From: Sebastes aleutianus
Lineage: Eukaryota > Chordata > Actinopteri > Perciformes > Sebastidae
Length of the DNA stretch: 64,000 bases
Assembly (NCBI GenBank): GCA_916700875.1
Contig: CAKAKS010000067.1
Location: forward strand, 25,346,591-25,410,590
Direction of reading: 5' to 3'
Part shown: piece by piece, positions 33,456-45,984 of the stretch
How positions within the stretch are numbered: the first letter of the stretch is position 1
How the letters are laid out: each line of letters opens with the position of its first letter
The notes under the pieces: generated by a model
Seen by the model: the letters and a program-made list of their open reading frames with translations, nothing else
What the model was told of the DNA's origin: nothing
The model's database searches: none
Position numbers and translations under genes: made by a program

Positions 33456-34824
33456 CAAAATAGTGTTTCAAAATGGTGTTTCAAAGCTTTCTTTACAATG
33501 AAAAAAAAACAAAAAAGCAAGATTTTTGACCCATTTAGAATTAGCCTTAAAAACACGTGTGTAGTATGTGTGTAACTGTAAAATGTAAACTCCTTTTAAT
33601 ATCATGAAACCCTCCCTACTCCCAGAATTATAACTAAGGACACGACTTTGGTATCCTCAGTGGTTGCTACAGCCCCGGGGTGTTACATTGAGACGTATGG
33701 TTTTAAATGCAGTAGAAAGATATCATCAGATCTAAGTGAAGTAAGCGTCTGAGTATTGCAGTTGTTGGCACTTACATCTCTCTCCAAGCTGTTTGATGCA
33801 TGTGGTTGGGTCGTTTTTTTGGGTAATTTGCTTCAGTATATACTCAGAACAGATTCCAGGAGCCAATATGATATTTACTACTTGTGAATAAACAACATAT
33901 GCTCACTGTTGTCAGTGTTAAAGAGCCAACCAATTAAGGACCTTGTTGGTTTTTAATCTGGGATGCCTTTAGTGAGTATCATGGAAATCAAAGACTACTA
34001 TGGATTTCCAATGCGGATTCCATGCTTCATCAAAACATGGATGTAGTGTCAATTGGTGGTTGTAATTTGACTCTCAAGTCACCTGCAATGCATTCACAAA
34101 CTACAGTGATCTGGTGGAAAATCAAACGTTGAAGACCAACAGCAAGCAAAGCCAGATGCTGTGAAAAGGATAATGCGTTTAGGAAGCTGCTGTGAATCAA
34201 TCTACTGAGGATCAACTTTTATGTAGCTAACATTTCACATTAGCCTGCAGAAGCAGGTTCAGTATCAAGCACTGATCTGGAGATGAAGGTAGACTGGTGA
34301 GATAAAATAGCTGCAGCAGCTGGTCCCTGCCAGGACTCACACTTTTTGCTGTGTCTCTGCACAACGAGAGGCTTGAGAGACCAGAAACACGAAGACTGTG
34401 GGTGTATTGTTTGGCATACTGTGACCCAAAAGCAAAAAAATACTTGTGCTCTCCTCTTTGTCTGCGTCTCTGTGTCATACCCCCACTGGAATTGCTACAG
34501 TGCTTTTTCATTTTATTTTTGTTACAGGGCAACTTTTTCCCAAATAGAAACTCAGCAGAAAAATCAGCACAATTATCCATTATCGAAAAATCTGCCTTAA
34601 TTCCAGCAAAGGTTTGATACTGACCGTAGCTTCTTTTTTAAGAAATGACAACAATCAATAATATGCTAACATAAACACCTCTTCATAGAACGATTTGAGA
34701 ACAGAAACCTCAAAAACTGTGTAGTGTAAGTGAAACTTTTTGCTGCCTCTCACAAATGCATAAACACATGGTGCCAACTTGATCACATGTTCATGCATAA
34801 ACACTGTACATGTACAATATCTAT
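33456..34824. other. Non-coding stretch, nothing recognised
   Basis: A 117-codon minus-strand frame at 34227-34580 overlaps plus-strand frames of similar length and lacks protein-like features; probably chance. Confidence 0.4.
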
Positions 34825-34945
34825 ATTATACCTCGTCATTTCACTACAAAAAAACTAAATAAGGAGATTGCCTGAACGTTTCCTACTTGCTGTTGACTAT
34901 ACTGTAAGTCATTTCCAGTAAATATCATATATAAAACGTGTGTTT
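34825..34945. repeat. Dispersed repeat block shared with 20005-20112
   Basis: 'cgtcatttcactacaaaa', 'gttgactatactgtaagtca' and 'tttccagtaaatatcat' align with the earlier copy. Confidence 0.7.
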
Positions 34946-35785
34946 TCTGTTTCTGTTGTTTACATGACTCAACAGAAGTTCATATTTAACAGATTCAGTG
35001 TGGACAGAGAGTGTCCTATACGTAAATAAAAAGTTATCTTGTTGGTTTCTTATTCTGTCAATAAGAAGACACAAAAAAGTAGAATATAAAATATATGTAC
35101 TATTTGAATCCCTACATGTATTTAAATCTGTTTTTAAAAACCTTTGCAGAAACGGGAAAGATGGTGTTTAGAGGTACTGTCTCCAAACACAGCGAAAAGT
35201 GTGGTTTGACGTACAGCTGCATCTGGCAAGACGAGGCAGAGAGGGTGATCAAGACTTAACAAGACTCTTTTATTTTGAAACAGGATGAGACCGGCAATGA
35301 CTGCATTCACGCTGGGACGAAGAACAACAAAGATGCCAAAGATCCTTGTAAATAAAATTACAGGGAGTGCATCTTTGCTGAGCCTGACAATCCAAACTGC
35401 CCCAGTTTTAAAAAGTATTCATCCCTTCACCCACTAAAACAAGGCCAACAGCTACTGAAGAGACAAGCAGTGTGGTACTCTTGTGTGCCCATGGGGCACA
35501 ATTTCGTAGGGCAAATGTTACCCTAAATCAGCCAGGCAATCGGGATTTCAATGAGATCCACAAATCACAGCTTGAGGAGCACAGCTGTCCGACTCTTCTC
35601 TCAGGCCGGTCTTGAGAGTAAGGAGGTAATGTCTGTGACTCGGCACAGATGTGAGGGCAGCCTGAGGAGCTACTGAGCTCCAACTATTACAGAGAGGGAA
35701 AAGTGGAGCAAAGTCCTGTCCTCCAATATGGGCAGCGATCTGGTGAGCGCCTCTCCTACTTGCCTATTGCTGCACACTAACCTAA
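34946..35785. other. Non-coding stretch, nothing recognised
   Basis: A 33-codon ATG frame at about 35161-35259 and neighbouring higher-GC sequence (35150-35770) could be a decayed coding or retroposed segment, but no family could be named and stops interrupt all frames. Confidence 0.3.
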
Positions 35786-36000
35786 ATGTATAATATGTAA
35801 CAGTTGTCGGTTGCAGCTGTTTGTAAACCCACGGCATTAAAGTTGGACACTCCTCTTCGGCTCAACAAGCAAGCAAGGGAGAGAGAGCAGCGATGGTCGA
35901 GTGAGCTATATAGTGAATGAAGAGAGGGAGCGGCGTTAGTGAGAACAAAACAGTGAATCAGAGAAATAAGACGTTATTGCTGAAGCCCAGAAATGTCCTG
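35786..36000. mobile_element. MITE-like fragment
   Basis: 'taatatgtaacagttgtcgg' and 'gagctatatagtgaatgaag' resemble parts of short TTAA-type fish elements. Ends are not resolved. Confidence 0.35.
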
Positions 36001-36159
36001 AACACAGCAAAATAATAAGAAAAGAGAAAATACTAGATATATACAGTAGTTATTAGTTAAGATATGCTGTGTAGTTAAGATTTTACATACAAAACAGATG
36101 GAGAGCTTATAAAATATGTTTTGTTATAAATGAAGCTACCCAACAGTTTATACAAGCAC

Positions 36160-36480
36160 GGCTGAAACAATTAGTTGATTGATTAGTTCATTAATTGGCT
36201 CGTTTGAGTCAGGGTTTTTTTAAGCAAAAACGTAATAACGTCATGGTTCTTTTGCTGCTTTGCCTTTTAATTATTTACATTTATTTGTAGTAATTTTGAT
36301 GTATGGACTGTTGGTTGGACAAAACAAACAGTGAAGATGTCAGTCTGGGCTCTGGGTAATTGTGACAGCATTTCTCACTATTTTCTGAATTTTTACAAAC
36401 CAAACAATCAATCGATTGATCTTTAAAGTAATAAGTAAATTAATTCATAATGAAAGTAATATTTACTTGTTTACAGTTCG
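36160..36480. repeat. Decayed dispersed repeat with 'attagttgattgattag' core
   Basis: 'gctgaaacaattagttgatt' and the downstream 'caatcaatcgattgatc' resemble a common fish repeat. A related short stretch lies at 51228-51320. Confidence 0.45.
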
Positions 36481-36740
36481 ATACAAAATAGTTTAAAATG
36501 AGTTCCAACTCAACCAACAGCTACAGTAAAATCCTGCTTTTGTATTAATGCATGAGTAATAATAATCTATTAATCTAATGATGTAATAGTATATAAATCA
36601 CAGGGGACATTTTTCTGTATTGAATACTTTTACTTTCAATACTTTAAGTTCAATTCCCTAAATAAACTTACATACTTTTACTCAAATATATTATTTTAAT
36701 ATTTTATAAAAATGGTATTTTGTGGCATTAGTACTTTTAC

Positions 36741-37047
36741 TTAAAGCTGCAGTCGGTAACTTTGAGCAAATATGATCAAAAGTTATTTTAGTAGTAGTAT
36801 GAGACAGATAATCTATGAAAATAAATCATATTCCTCTGCCTCCTCTTGCGCTCCTAAGGGGATTTGAAATCTGATTGTTTTCCTTCGGGGCAAGGAAATC
36901 TTGCAAATGCCATTAGGAGCACTAGGAGGAGGAACATGATTTGTTTTACAGATTATCTGTATCATGCACCACAGTCAGGATATAGTGACTGTTTTATAAA
37001 AATAACTTTTTATCATATTTGCTCAAAGTTACAGACGGCAGCTTTGA
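36741..37047. mobile_element. TTAA-type MITE with about 48-bp TIRs
   Basis: The left end TTAAAGCTGCAGTCGGTAAC, continuing 'tttgagcaaatatgat', is matched by the reverse complement of the right end (TCAAAGCTGCCGTCTGTAAC, then 'tttgagcaaatatgat'). It is inserted in a repeat of the type 'agtacttttacttgagtaaa', whose halves flank it ('agtacttttac' left, 'gagtaaattatctgaatact' right). Confidence 0.87.
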
Positions 37048-37984
37048 GTAAATTATCTGAATACTTTGTCCAACAATGCATGCACTTCAAAAATTCAATT
37101 TACGTTATTGCTTTTGAGAGGTGACGGCAGGCAGCTTTTAATTTCCATGAAAATGTCTGGAAAAGTATTGAGCAGACAGCTGCCATCCTCTCATTCAAAA
37201 CGACAGCGAGTGTGTGCACAGAAAGTGTGTTTTCACGCTGAATGTCATCATCACCCAACCTCTAGAATATGTCACCTCTTCACACACAATGATGCCACTG
37301 TAAATCTGGCTGACGAGTGTCAAGTATTCATATTTCAGCAATATATGTGTTTTTCCAAGGTATAATATCTCCCCTCAGCCTCCCAAACGTCTCAAAGCAT
37401 TTTTCTCTCCCCTCTCTCAGAAGAATATATAGGTAGAGACGGTGATTATCTCTCCTGCTTTCCTTCTAGCCTTCCCTGTCCCACTTTTTCCTATCAACCT
37501 TCCCTTCCCTCCCCATGATGCTCGCCATTGAGTTGATGTGTTTGTCATCGCAAATGGTTTCCCCTTGATTAATGGTGCATTTGATTGGAGCAACCTGACC
37601 TTGCCTTGGCATGGACCGGCTTTGTTGTTTTTGTATAAATCACAATGACAAATGTTCCTGAAAAGACAGAGGGAATTATCTCATAACTGATGTTTGTGCA
37701 CAGGTACCTACAAAGAAAAGCTAAAGATAAAATTAAAGCTTTTTTTTCTCCTTTCTGAGGCGTTTATAAATGGATGTTTACTCACACTTGGAGGAAATGG
37801 TGTTACAAAGTGTTCCCAAAGCTTTTAAGCATGCAAGCTGAAGGACAAATAATTGTTGTTCTTTTGTATGCCAGATGGGAGAAAAAAAAAAACAACGTAA
37901 TTTTCTTTCCAAGCATGCGTGTAATTATCTAGCCTGCTCGTGCAATAGAACAAATATGCTACATTTACATGAGATAGCTGGAGC
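37048..37984. other. Non-coding stretch, nothing recognised
   Basis: 37540-37660 ('gattaatggtgcatttgatt' and following) is complex unique sequence and may be a regulatory element. No gene seen. Confidence 0.35.
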
Positions 37985-38203
37985 GTGTTTTGTTTTAAAT
38001 CACATCTCATTCTTCTTTCTGATAACGTATCAAATGCATTGCACCATGTTTACGCCGATGATACTGTTATCTATTGCTCATCCCCATCAGTAGTACAAAC
38101 CCTTGCATTACTGCAGTCTACTTTCTTTGATGTTGTTCAGTGCCGTTTAACTCAACTTAAGCAGGTGTTAAATGTGGAGAAATACAAAATCATGCATTTT
38201 TAA
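37985..38203 (+). pseudogene. Non-LTR reverse transcriptase fragment (motif C region)
   Basis: One frame reads HHVYADDTVIYCSSPSVVQ, then LLQSTFFDVVQCRLTQLK and VLNVEKYKIMHF. This is the catalytic YADD box and following helices of an L2/CR1-like LINE reverse transcriptase. The frame is open but lacks the motif A and B region upstream and everything downstream of about 72 residues, so it is an isolated relic. It ends 35 bp before a TIR element at 38241. Confidence 0.82.
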
Positions 38204-38240
38204 GAAGAAGAGAAGTTGAAATTGAGATGGTATTATTATT

Positions 38241-38875
38241 AGGGCTGTCAAAGTTGACGAGATAATAATGCGTTAACACAAATTTGTTTTAATGCCACAA
38301 ATTTCTCTAAAGCATTAACGCAACTAGAGATTTTTAGGTGGTACTGGGCTCAGTTTTAAAGCTAGAGTGAAGATGCTGGACAGCTCCATTCACATCGTGG
38401 CGATTACCTCATTAACGTTATGGTTCCCTTATAACATTGAGATTAAACGTGAAATATTGCCCAATAGGTGCGTTTGCTTTTCACTTCGACAACAAATCCT
38501 CTGCCATTTCTCGGTCTGTCATCTCTCTCTCGTCCCGTGTGTGACACCTGCTACTCTGAGCTGACGGACCAGATGCGTTCACGGTCAGTATGTAGCGTCC
38601 GTCATCTGACTATCGATTGATAAGATGCCGCTGATACGCCAAATTGAACTAAACGGGTTAATTATTTTTATTTATTACTTAAAGGCTACATGCCTCTGTT
38701 TTTTTGTAATGTTCAAATGTTTTTAATAAAAGAGTACGTGTTGAATTACATGGGATTTATTGTTGTTGTTGTTGTTTTTTGTACCGTGGTATTGAATTGG
38801 GTATCGAGAATTGTGGAAATTCACTGGAATTGGTATCGACTAATAGATTACTGGTATCGTGACATCCCTACCTCA
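38241..38875. mobile_element. TIR element starting 'agggctgtcaaagtt', joined to a hAT-like end
   Basis: 38241-38365 is the reverse complement of the right terminus at 7000-7085 ('gcgttaac' motifs, 'ttttaaagctagagtgaaga'). Further right, 38800-38875 ends 'ggtatcgtgacatcccta', which resembles a hAT-type end ('gggatgtcacgatacc'). This could be one long composite element or two adjacent ones. Confidence 0.55.
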
Positions 38876-39354
38876 TACCACCACCAGTGTATATTACCCC
38901 TTATCCAGCCAACAGCCTGTGTTTGTATCCACACTGTGACAGAAAATACTGAAACACTTTCTACTGACTGTTTTTGTAAGAACACCCTACTTGCAAAACA
39001 GTCATTTACACTGCATTACACTTGAAAACACATCTCCTTCAGCATAGGGTGATTTAAATAAAACAGATATGCCAGAGGACTATTAGTACAGTCAGACAAA
39101 AGATAAAGTATGTCTTCAACTAATTTGTTAACAATGCAAAGTTTCCTCTGTACAACACATGCTGTAGAAGCCATTCAAGAGAAAGAGACTCAGTGATGAA
39201 TGAATCATGTTGTGAGACAAATAAATAGAATTTAAAAACGAAAATGAAACACTGAGAAAGTCTTGTTTAGCATATGAAACATAAATGTGGTGATATCACA
39301 CAGTTTTACACCTTCAGCAGGATACCATACCTCATACTATAATAATCATAACAA

Positions 39355-39560
39355 TAATAATAATTTTTATTTATATAGCACTTTTCTTAATAAGGTTACA
39401 AAGTGCTTTACTGAATAAAACAGCCGATAAAAACAAACAAAAAGAATAAAAACAAAGTGATGATAAAACATTGGGGGGTATAATAAAGTTAATAACGTAG
39501 AGTGGAAAGATAAAACCCAGCACCATATTCAACATTCATAAACGCTTCTCTATAAAAGTA
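39355..39560. repeat. Dispersed repeat with 'atttatatagcactttt'
   Basis: 'ttatttatatagcacttttc' followed by 'ttacaaagtgctttac' is a widespread fish repeat signature, often at 3' ends of retroposons. Element class not determined. Confidence 0.5.
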
Positions 39561-40017
39561 AGTTTCAAGAATTGAAACAATCATAATATTCATTAAAGGG
39601 GCACTCCATGAATTATTCATTGCACTTCCACAAAGAAAAATCGATTCAATACAGGCCAAAACATCCTCATTTTTTATGTGCCCACTAAATAATTAAAAAC
39701 TTTTACAGTGTTTGATTATTATCTATCAATAAATTACAGAAACATTTTAAAAAGTTATTTGAAATTGACTAAATTATATTTGCATTTAAATGCTGATTTA
39801 AATAAACAAAGAAAAATATAATAAAAAAGGTCATTAAATTGACAAATTGATCATTCCATTTCCTTATTCTGTAATTAAATGATGGAAAAATAAGTCAAGT
39901 TTAAAAGCCTTTTATTTAATCTATCTATTCATTTTCGATTTCATTTTCAATGTAATTATCAATGCATCATTTAAAGACAGAATTAGGACATAGTCTTGGA
40001 ACGCATCTTCTATCGTT
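39561..40017. other. Very AT-rich non-coding DNA
   Basis: No gene or named repeat. Confidence 0.4.
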
Positions 40018-40410
40018 ATTCTGGTGTAGCCAGCGGATATCCGGACCAATACTTCTTTTTCCGTGCGCTGCTCATTGTTTACAGTCTGATTAGCAACGTG
40101 ACATGTGAGACTGGAGTTGAGAGACGACTTTTACGACCGGATTGTTTCAGTAGCCAGTTTATAAACTCATTTTAAACCAATAAAAAGCTAAATTGTCGTC
40201 AGACGATGGCTGGTGGGTTCCCAGATTGCATTTCTCTTTTGCTCTCCACACGGACTGTTTACTTGCATTTTAACCAAAGCCTGCTTGAACGTGATTGGTC
40301 AATACTTCTGGGACTAAAAACGGAAACCAGAACTCTTCCGATGCCCAAATCTTGTCCCGTTGCCTTCAGATTCTACACGTGAATGCAGAATTTGTTCATA
40401 GAGATTATAG
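40018..40410 (+). repeat. Dispersed repeat, inverted copy at 57580-57975
   Basis: 'ccggaccaatacttcttttt', 'cgtgcgctgctcattgttta' and 'accaataaaaagctaaat' recur in reverse complement, in the same order, at 57580-57975. Non-coding. Confidence 0.82.
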
Positions 40411-41227
40411 GGCATACTCAGCAAACTTAATGATCTTATGAATGTATGTGTCAAACTCCAAAAACCCTGGATTTCCCATAATGCAACTTCAAATCATCTG
40501 GCATTAGACGCTCCCTGCCTGGTAAACGTCTATATATTTCAAATTCTATGCCTCTAGTCAGTGTAAGCCAGCAGAGTGTAGTACATTTTGTCCCAGAGTT
40601 TCCCAGCATGTCACAAAAAAATAAGATCAGTGAGGATGAAAATTCATTTTGGGACAAATTTGTGACGCGAGTTGAAAGAAAAAATACCCTGCTAATGTTA
40701 CACAGAAAGCCAGAATCTCGTAATTACAATAACTGTGATGTGACACGAATGCGGCCTGGATGGAAGTCCCAGCATTATCGCAAATTCACACATGAAAAGT
40801 ATTCAAACGAAAAAAGGCAGTCTTTTAACATAGTAAATCCACTCTCTCTATATCTCAACACTTGTTTGTCAAACCAGGCACTGTATGTACCAACCATTTC
40901 CTCCCATTTTCTCTCTCAGCGTCTCTTTTACACAAACCCCTGGGATGATACGTTAGCCAGATCCGGTCCAGGCATTGAAGGACACGCATCAGCTTCCATA
41001 ATCACCAATTTCCTTTTCTCTGCTGCTTCAGCCGGCTGTGTGCAGCGGGGAACGACACCTGTGGTTATGATTGGGATTGGTATGAGTGGTATTCTGGGAG
41101 GAATCATGTGTGTGTGTGGCGCTGGTAATTCCTGTGTGTAGGCGATCTTGTTAGATGTAAGGAAAAGGTAATCCATAAAGTCTATCTCTCTCCAGGTTAC
41201 ACTTTTCTCATCCCATGTTTTTCCACC
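40411..41227. other. Long open frame of doubtful status
   Basis: The longest plus-strand frame of the window (197 codons, 40548-41141) lies here. Its first part overlaps sequence resembling a dispersed repeat ('ggatttcccataatgcaac'). Its last third follows an acceptor-like 'ttttctctctcag' at about 40919. I see no domain, signal peptide or family match, so it is not called a gene. Confidence 0.3.
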
Positions 41228-41268
41228 CCTCCTCCTCCTCCTCCTCCTCCTCCTCCTCCTCCTCCTCT
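41228..41268. repeat. (CTC)n trinucleotide microsatellite
   Basis: About 13 CTC/TCC repeats. The poly-Arg start of the minus-strand frame here comes from this repeat. Confidence 0.97.
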
Positions 41269-43821
41269 TCTTCATCCCTGTCTGCGGTTTCTGTGGTTAC
41301 TGGTGAAATGGCCTTTTGCCGCAATCATATCTGAGAGTACATCAAGGCCCAGTGGACCATGCGTTCACTCCTATAGCACATGGAGGAGAGCCAGACAGTG
41401 AAATGAGGCTTGAACCATGTTTCCAGTGTACTGTGTACAGTACAAGTCCGTATAGCTCTATCGACTATCGGCTCACACCCACCCACAATGAGATATGCTG
41501 TATAGCCTTCTGTGCTTCTTCCATATGAAAGCATTTCAGCCAGAAATTAATCTAATAAAGTCTATTTTGAATCACTTTTGAAGAAAGTCTTCTATGGCAG
41601 CCCACTGATAGACGAGGTCAAACAGAAGACAAGAAAATAAAGTGCTATTAGCCTCTCTCTCTCTCTTTTTGTTTTCAATGTTCAACATCATCACTCGGGC
41701 GTCCGCACACCTTTGAAAAACTCATATTTGAAGCCCTAAACACTGGGCTGATTATGCTATTCGACCTGTCCGCCACTTTCGCACCTTTTTGCCTCGCTGC
41801 TTTTCGAGCGGCATTATTGATTCCCTTTTGTTCTGCCCGCGCCAAACTTCGCCATTAGCAAAGTAATTTTAGCTCCCGCTTTGACAGGCATGCTAAAAAC
41901 AAGTCACGGCCAATGTGCGCTGACCGGCTGAATGATTGCTGCACAATGCGTCGCACACACACACACCGCCCCATCCTAAATGAAGCCCGATCAATGCTGG
42001 CAAACATGTCACGGATAAACACGAGGAGAAGGACAAAAGCATATAATCGGAGAGAAAAAATGAAGGAATTTATTGATTTCCAAAACAAAACTAGAAGAAG
42101 GGGAAAATAAGGAGGATGATTATGAAGTGTGTATACGGGTTAATAGAGAACACCTCACCTCTTTGCCCTTTGGCCAACCAGTTTGTGTATGCTGTTTTTG
42201 TATCAGGCGTGATGACAGATAGTTGTTAACTACCTTTCAACCATCCTTCCTGTCACAAAACCGCATCGATAACTCCAAACATCATGTTAAACCATTATGT
42301 GAAGAAAAACAGCAACTCCTACAGTGCTACTCCCCCTCCTTCCTCTCCTTTTCCTTTCTCTGTCACTCCCACATCGCCTCTCTCCAGGTGCAGCTTCCAT
42401 GATATGTTAAAGGAGAGGGAGTTTGATAAATGGCCGCATGCTTCTTTGATGAATTAGGGAATTGTCTACACCACCTACATTGTCCCTATTATGTTCAAAA
42501 CAGAGCAGTTAGCTGACATGTCTGGCCGTATCCTCTCTGTGGGAGTACAGCTGAAGTGTTGTCTTCCAGCTTGAGAAAATAAGAGGAACAGACTCATTTG
42601 CCTGAGTGGCCGGGCTTTATCATTTGTACCGTTATACACAAGCTATTTGTGAACGAGCGATTCTGGAGAAAGATTGTTGATACTTGAACTCAACACCCAA
42701 ACAAATGCAACCCTCTCATCGGTGCTCCTTCAGGACATTATCATGTGCCAGATTTACCGTCCCTCTCACTCCCACTGCCTTCCTCTCTATACATCCGTGG
42801 CCTTTCCTCCTGTGTCCTGTGTACGAGCACCAACGCCGCCTGTTGCTGGTTGGCTGGAGCAGTAAATAAGCTTTATTGTTCGGCTATTATTAGGTATATT
42901 GTTGTTTTTTAAATTACAAAGACGACAGTTTTAAACAATTTGAATACTTTTTTTTTTGTTAAATGCAGAACACAGAAGGGCAATGAGGCGCAGTGTTTTT
43001 TTTTCCATGGGTGCTCATAATTACTGATGTTAGATAATTACAAACAACATTCTCCCTCTGTGTTTCCACAGCAATGACCGATTAGTCTTTTTATCCCATT
43101 TTCTAAATTGCTACCATACCATATCACCAACTATCAAAGAAGAAGAGATTAGCTGTCATGTTGGACTTTATAAATTCCCATGATGCCACGTTTTACCGAT
43201 CGCCTGCCACTTCTTAACCCTCACAATGTCTGAGTGAAAATTGCAGCATCATTTGCAGCCATTTCTTTCCTCGCCTGTCGATGAAAATGTCGCCAAGTGT
43301 AATATTTTCAGGAAGGCTGTAACAGTGGTAGTGTCATGAATTTGTTCAACATATCAGAGTTAATGAGGAGAAAATAAGACACAGATCTGCAAGAAGAAAA
43401 GAGGATGCAGGTGGCCAAAACTAGTTTCACAATGGCAGACATTGTTCGGTTGGCTGCACACGGGCTGTGTGAGCAACTGTTGCTATCTCCCGTCAGCTGC
43501 TGCAGGCTGCACAAATATCACTATTATTCTATGAAATATTCGTGTTTGACAGTTAAAAAGTCTTACTGGTATTGGTGATACATCCCATGGCATAACTTGG
43601 TATCAAACAGCGGATCGAAAATCGTATTATATGATATCACTATCATGTAACGCTGGTCATAAAGTCAGCATAGTGGATATTAGTCTTACACAACCAGACA
43701 CTGTGGTATGTGGATACAACTGTTTGTTTTCAGGTGTCTGTAGCCAACAATGCTATTTGCACCCGATCCAGGCACATATTAGACACTGCTTGTGTATACA
43801 GTATGTACTGAATGTATAGTT
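41269..43821. other. Non-coding stretch with conserved-element candidates
   Basis: No repeats or genes recognised over 2.5 kb, unusual for this window. 41700-41960 ('gccattagcaaagtaatttt', 'tttgacaggcatgc') and 43020-43290 have complex sequence typical of vertebrate conserved non-coding elements; conservation itself cannot be seen here. Confidence 0.35.
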
Positions 43822-43870
43822 TTCCTAAACCTAACCAAGTAGCTGTGTTGCCTAAACCTAATCAAACTGT
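43822..43870 (+). repeat. Solitary unit of the 53-bp minisatellite
   Basis: 'ttttcctaaacctaaccaag' then 'gttgcctaaacctaatcaa' is one unit of the array at 24410-25200. Confidence 0.8.
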
Positions 43871-43921
43871 GACTGAAAACACACAACCCACTCCTTGCCT
43901 ATACTTTGTCGCTCTTTATTT

Positions 43922-44585
43922 CCTCCGCCAAGGCCAAAGGCCTAGGAAGGAGGTTATGTTTTCACCGGCGTTGGTTTGTTTGTTTGTTTGTTGGTTTGTT
44001 TGTTTGTCTGTTAGCAGGATTACTCCAAAAGTCCCTGACGGATTTGAATGAAACCTTTTTTTTTTTGGAGGGGTGAGGTGTGGCACAATGAACAATCCAT
44101 TAGATTTTGGTGGCGATCGAGATCATGGTCCGGGTTCAGGAATTTTTTCAAGGATTCCGATCAGCCAGAACATTAAGACCTCTGGGTATAACACATGCAC
44201 AGTGTAACTGATAACGCGTTGATGATACATGACCCCGCCTCTTTCCTTCAGAGAGAGAGACAGAGAGAGAGCAGGGTGTCGGGGGACACACACCGTAGAT
44301 TCTGTGTTTTTTCACATTAAACTCTGTGAAATTACAGTTGAGTTCGACCAAAGCACACTTGGTGATTGTTGGAAAGAGTAACAACGACGGTTTAGGTGAC
44401 TTTTATTTTGTTTCTGTCCAGTTTGAATGAAGTGTTTTACGATGCTCCGTAACGTACAGCTGATCTCAACATAAACAAAAATACACGTGGATGATGGCGC
44501 AAGCTGAACGGAGAGGGGGGGGGGGGGCAATCATACTCGGCACCTTGGCGGAGGTCTGCGCTCTCCGAGTGGTAGTTCTAGCATT
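43922..44585 (+). mobile_element. Dispersed element bounded by a 12-bp inverted repeat
   Basis: CCTCCGCCAAGG at 43922-43933 is exactly inverted as CCTTGGCGGAGG at 44543-44554, with 'tctgcgctctccgagtgg' beyond it. It includes a 'gtttgtttgtttg' run (43975-44010), 'gattttggtggcgatcgaga' and a G13 run (44515-44527). A shorter reverse relative sits at 26712-27203. This repeat type is very widespread in aquatic animals from memory; its class is unresolved. No protein is encoded. Confidence 0.78.
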
Positions 44586-45984
44586 AGTACTACTATTACC
44601 GGGACTATTCTCACTCGGGTGCAAATAGACATAATGGTTTTACATCAGCCATTTTTAAAAGAAAATAAATTTATCTTTACTTTTACAATAAAACATTGTA
44701 AAACTGCAAAACTGTGAAACATTCTCCTTTTTTTCAATGTCAGCGACTGCTTATTGTTTTTCTCAGCTGACGACTCACCAGCGTGTGTGAATACACCTCA
44801 TGATCGCTTTCAAAATCGGCCCATGTGTTTAATGCCCCAAAACAACATCAGCTTGCTCAGTTAATTGGCTCTAAAAGCACTATTTCATGGTGAAAGACAT
44901 TTTAACTGAACCTGTTCTGCCAAAAGAATGAATGAATGCTTACTTTAGAAAATGAGGTAAGCCCACTCAGACTTGTGATTTTCTGGATTCTTGACTATCT
45001 TTTAAAGATAACAATTAATTTAAAAAAAATAAAAATGGACAATTACATAACGATTTAACAGATTTAAAATGGCATTTGATTGTTGCTTCTCTGTGTTTCA
45101 CTGTTTATGTCTACAAAGCAGGTGAGTTTCAGAGAGACAGTAAATGGGAGAATCACAGGAGGGAGAGAGCTCTGATGAAACGGTTTTATTGTTGACCAGC
45201 GCTCCGCTAGTATAGTATTGTGGCTGCTGTTAATTTACCACCCTGCCACCAAAATCACTATTTTTAGACATACTGTATTTCTCTTTGCCATTTGCGATCA
45301 GCTACTATACCACATGGGAAATCATCCATCATTTAGAGACCCTGAGACCCGACTGATCTCACTCCGTATTTGAAGATGTTGAGTTTGGAAATCAATTGCA
45401 TTTCTTTCCTCCGGCTTTTCCAATCTCGCCAAAATGATCAGTCTAGTGTGTGCACGTGGTGATCCGATCCCACAACTTGGCAGCTGGGGATAGTTGACCT
45501 TCACTGTTTTGTCTGATTAGGGCTGATCAGGGTCAACCCGTGATGGCCTCCTCCCTTAACCCGCCAAATGAAGCCTGGCACTAAACTGACTCAACACATA
45601 TGTGTGTGTGTGAGCCGACTAGAGTGACAGCACTGTTTTACAGCTTTTCTCAATTGTTTACACGCCAACACTGGCACTTAAGACACTTAATGACTACAAC
45701 CTGTAACTCATGTACCAACCCCCTGAACCAATTCTGCTAAAATACAAGCACATTTCCTGCTTTACGCTCAGACTGATCCAAAACTTTTGGCCCAAATTTC
45801 AGGGATAAAATCTCTTTCACTGCTTCATCTTGCCGTCAGACAGCTCTTTCATCTCTTTTCCAACGGGGGACTGAACTGAAAATGAAACGTATCCATGCTC
45901 TCTCCAAAGCCAGCAGGCTTAGATGACAAAAACAGTATAGAAAAGTTTCACTTTTAGTTCAGTTCGCCATTGGAAAAATATTCT
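44586..45984. other. Non-coding stretch, nothing recognised
   Basis: AT-rich. A short (TG)n lies at about 45601-45612. No gene seen. Confidence 0.4.

Noticed and set aside
40928..41275. 115-codon minus-strand frame with a poly-Arg start
   Set aside because: Its start is the CTC microsatellite and the rest is antisense to another doubtful frame.
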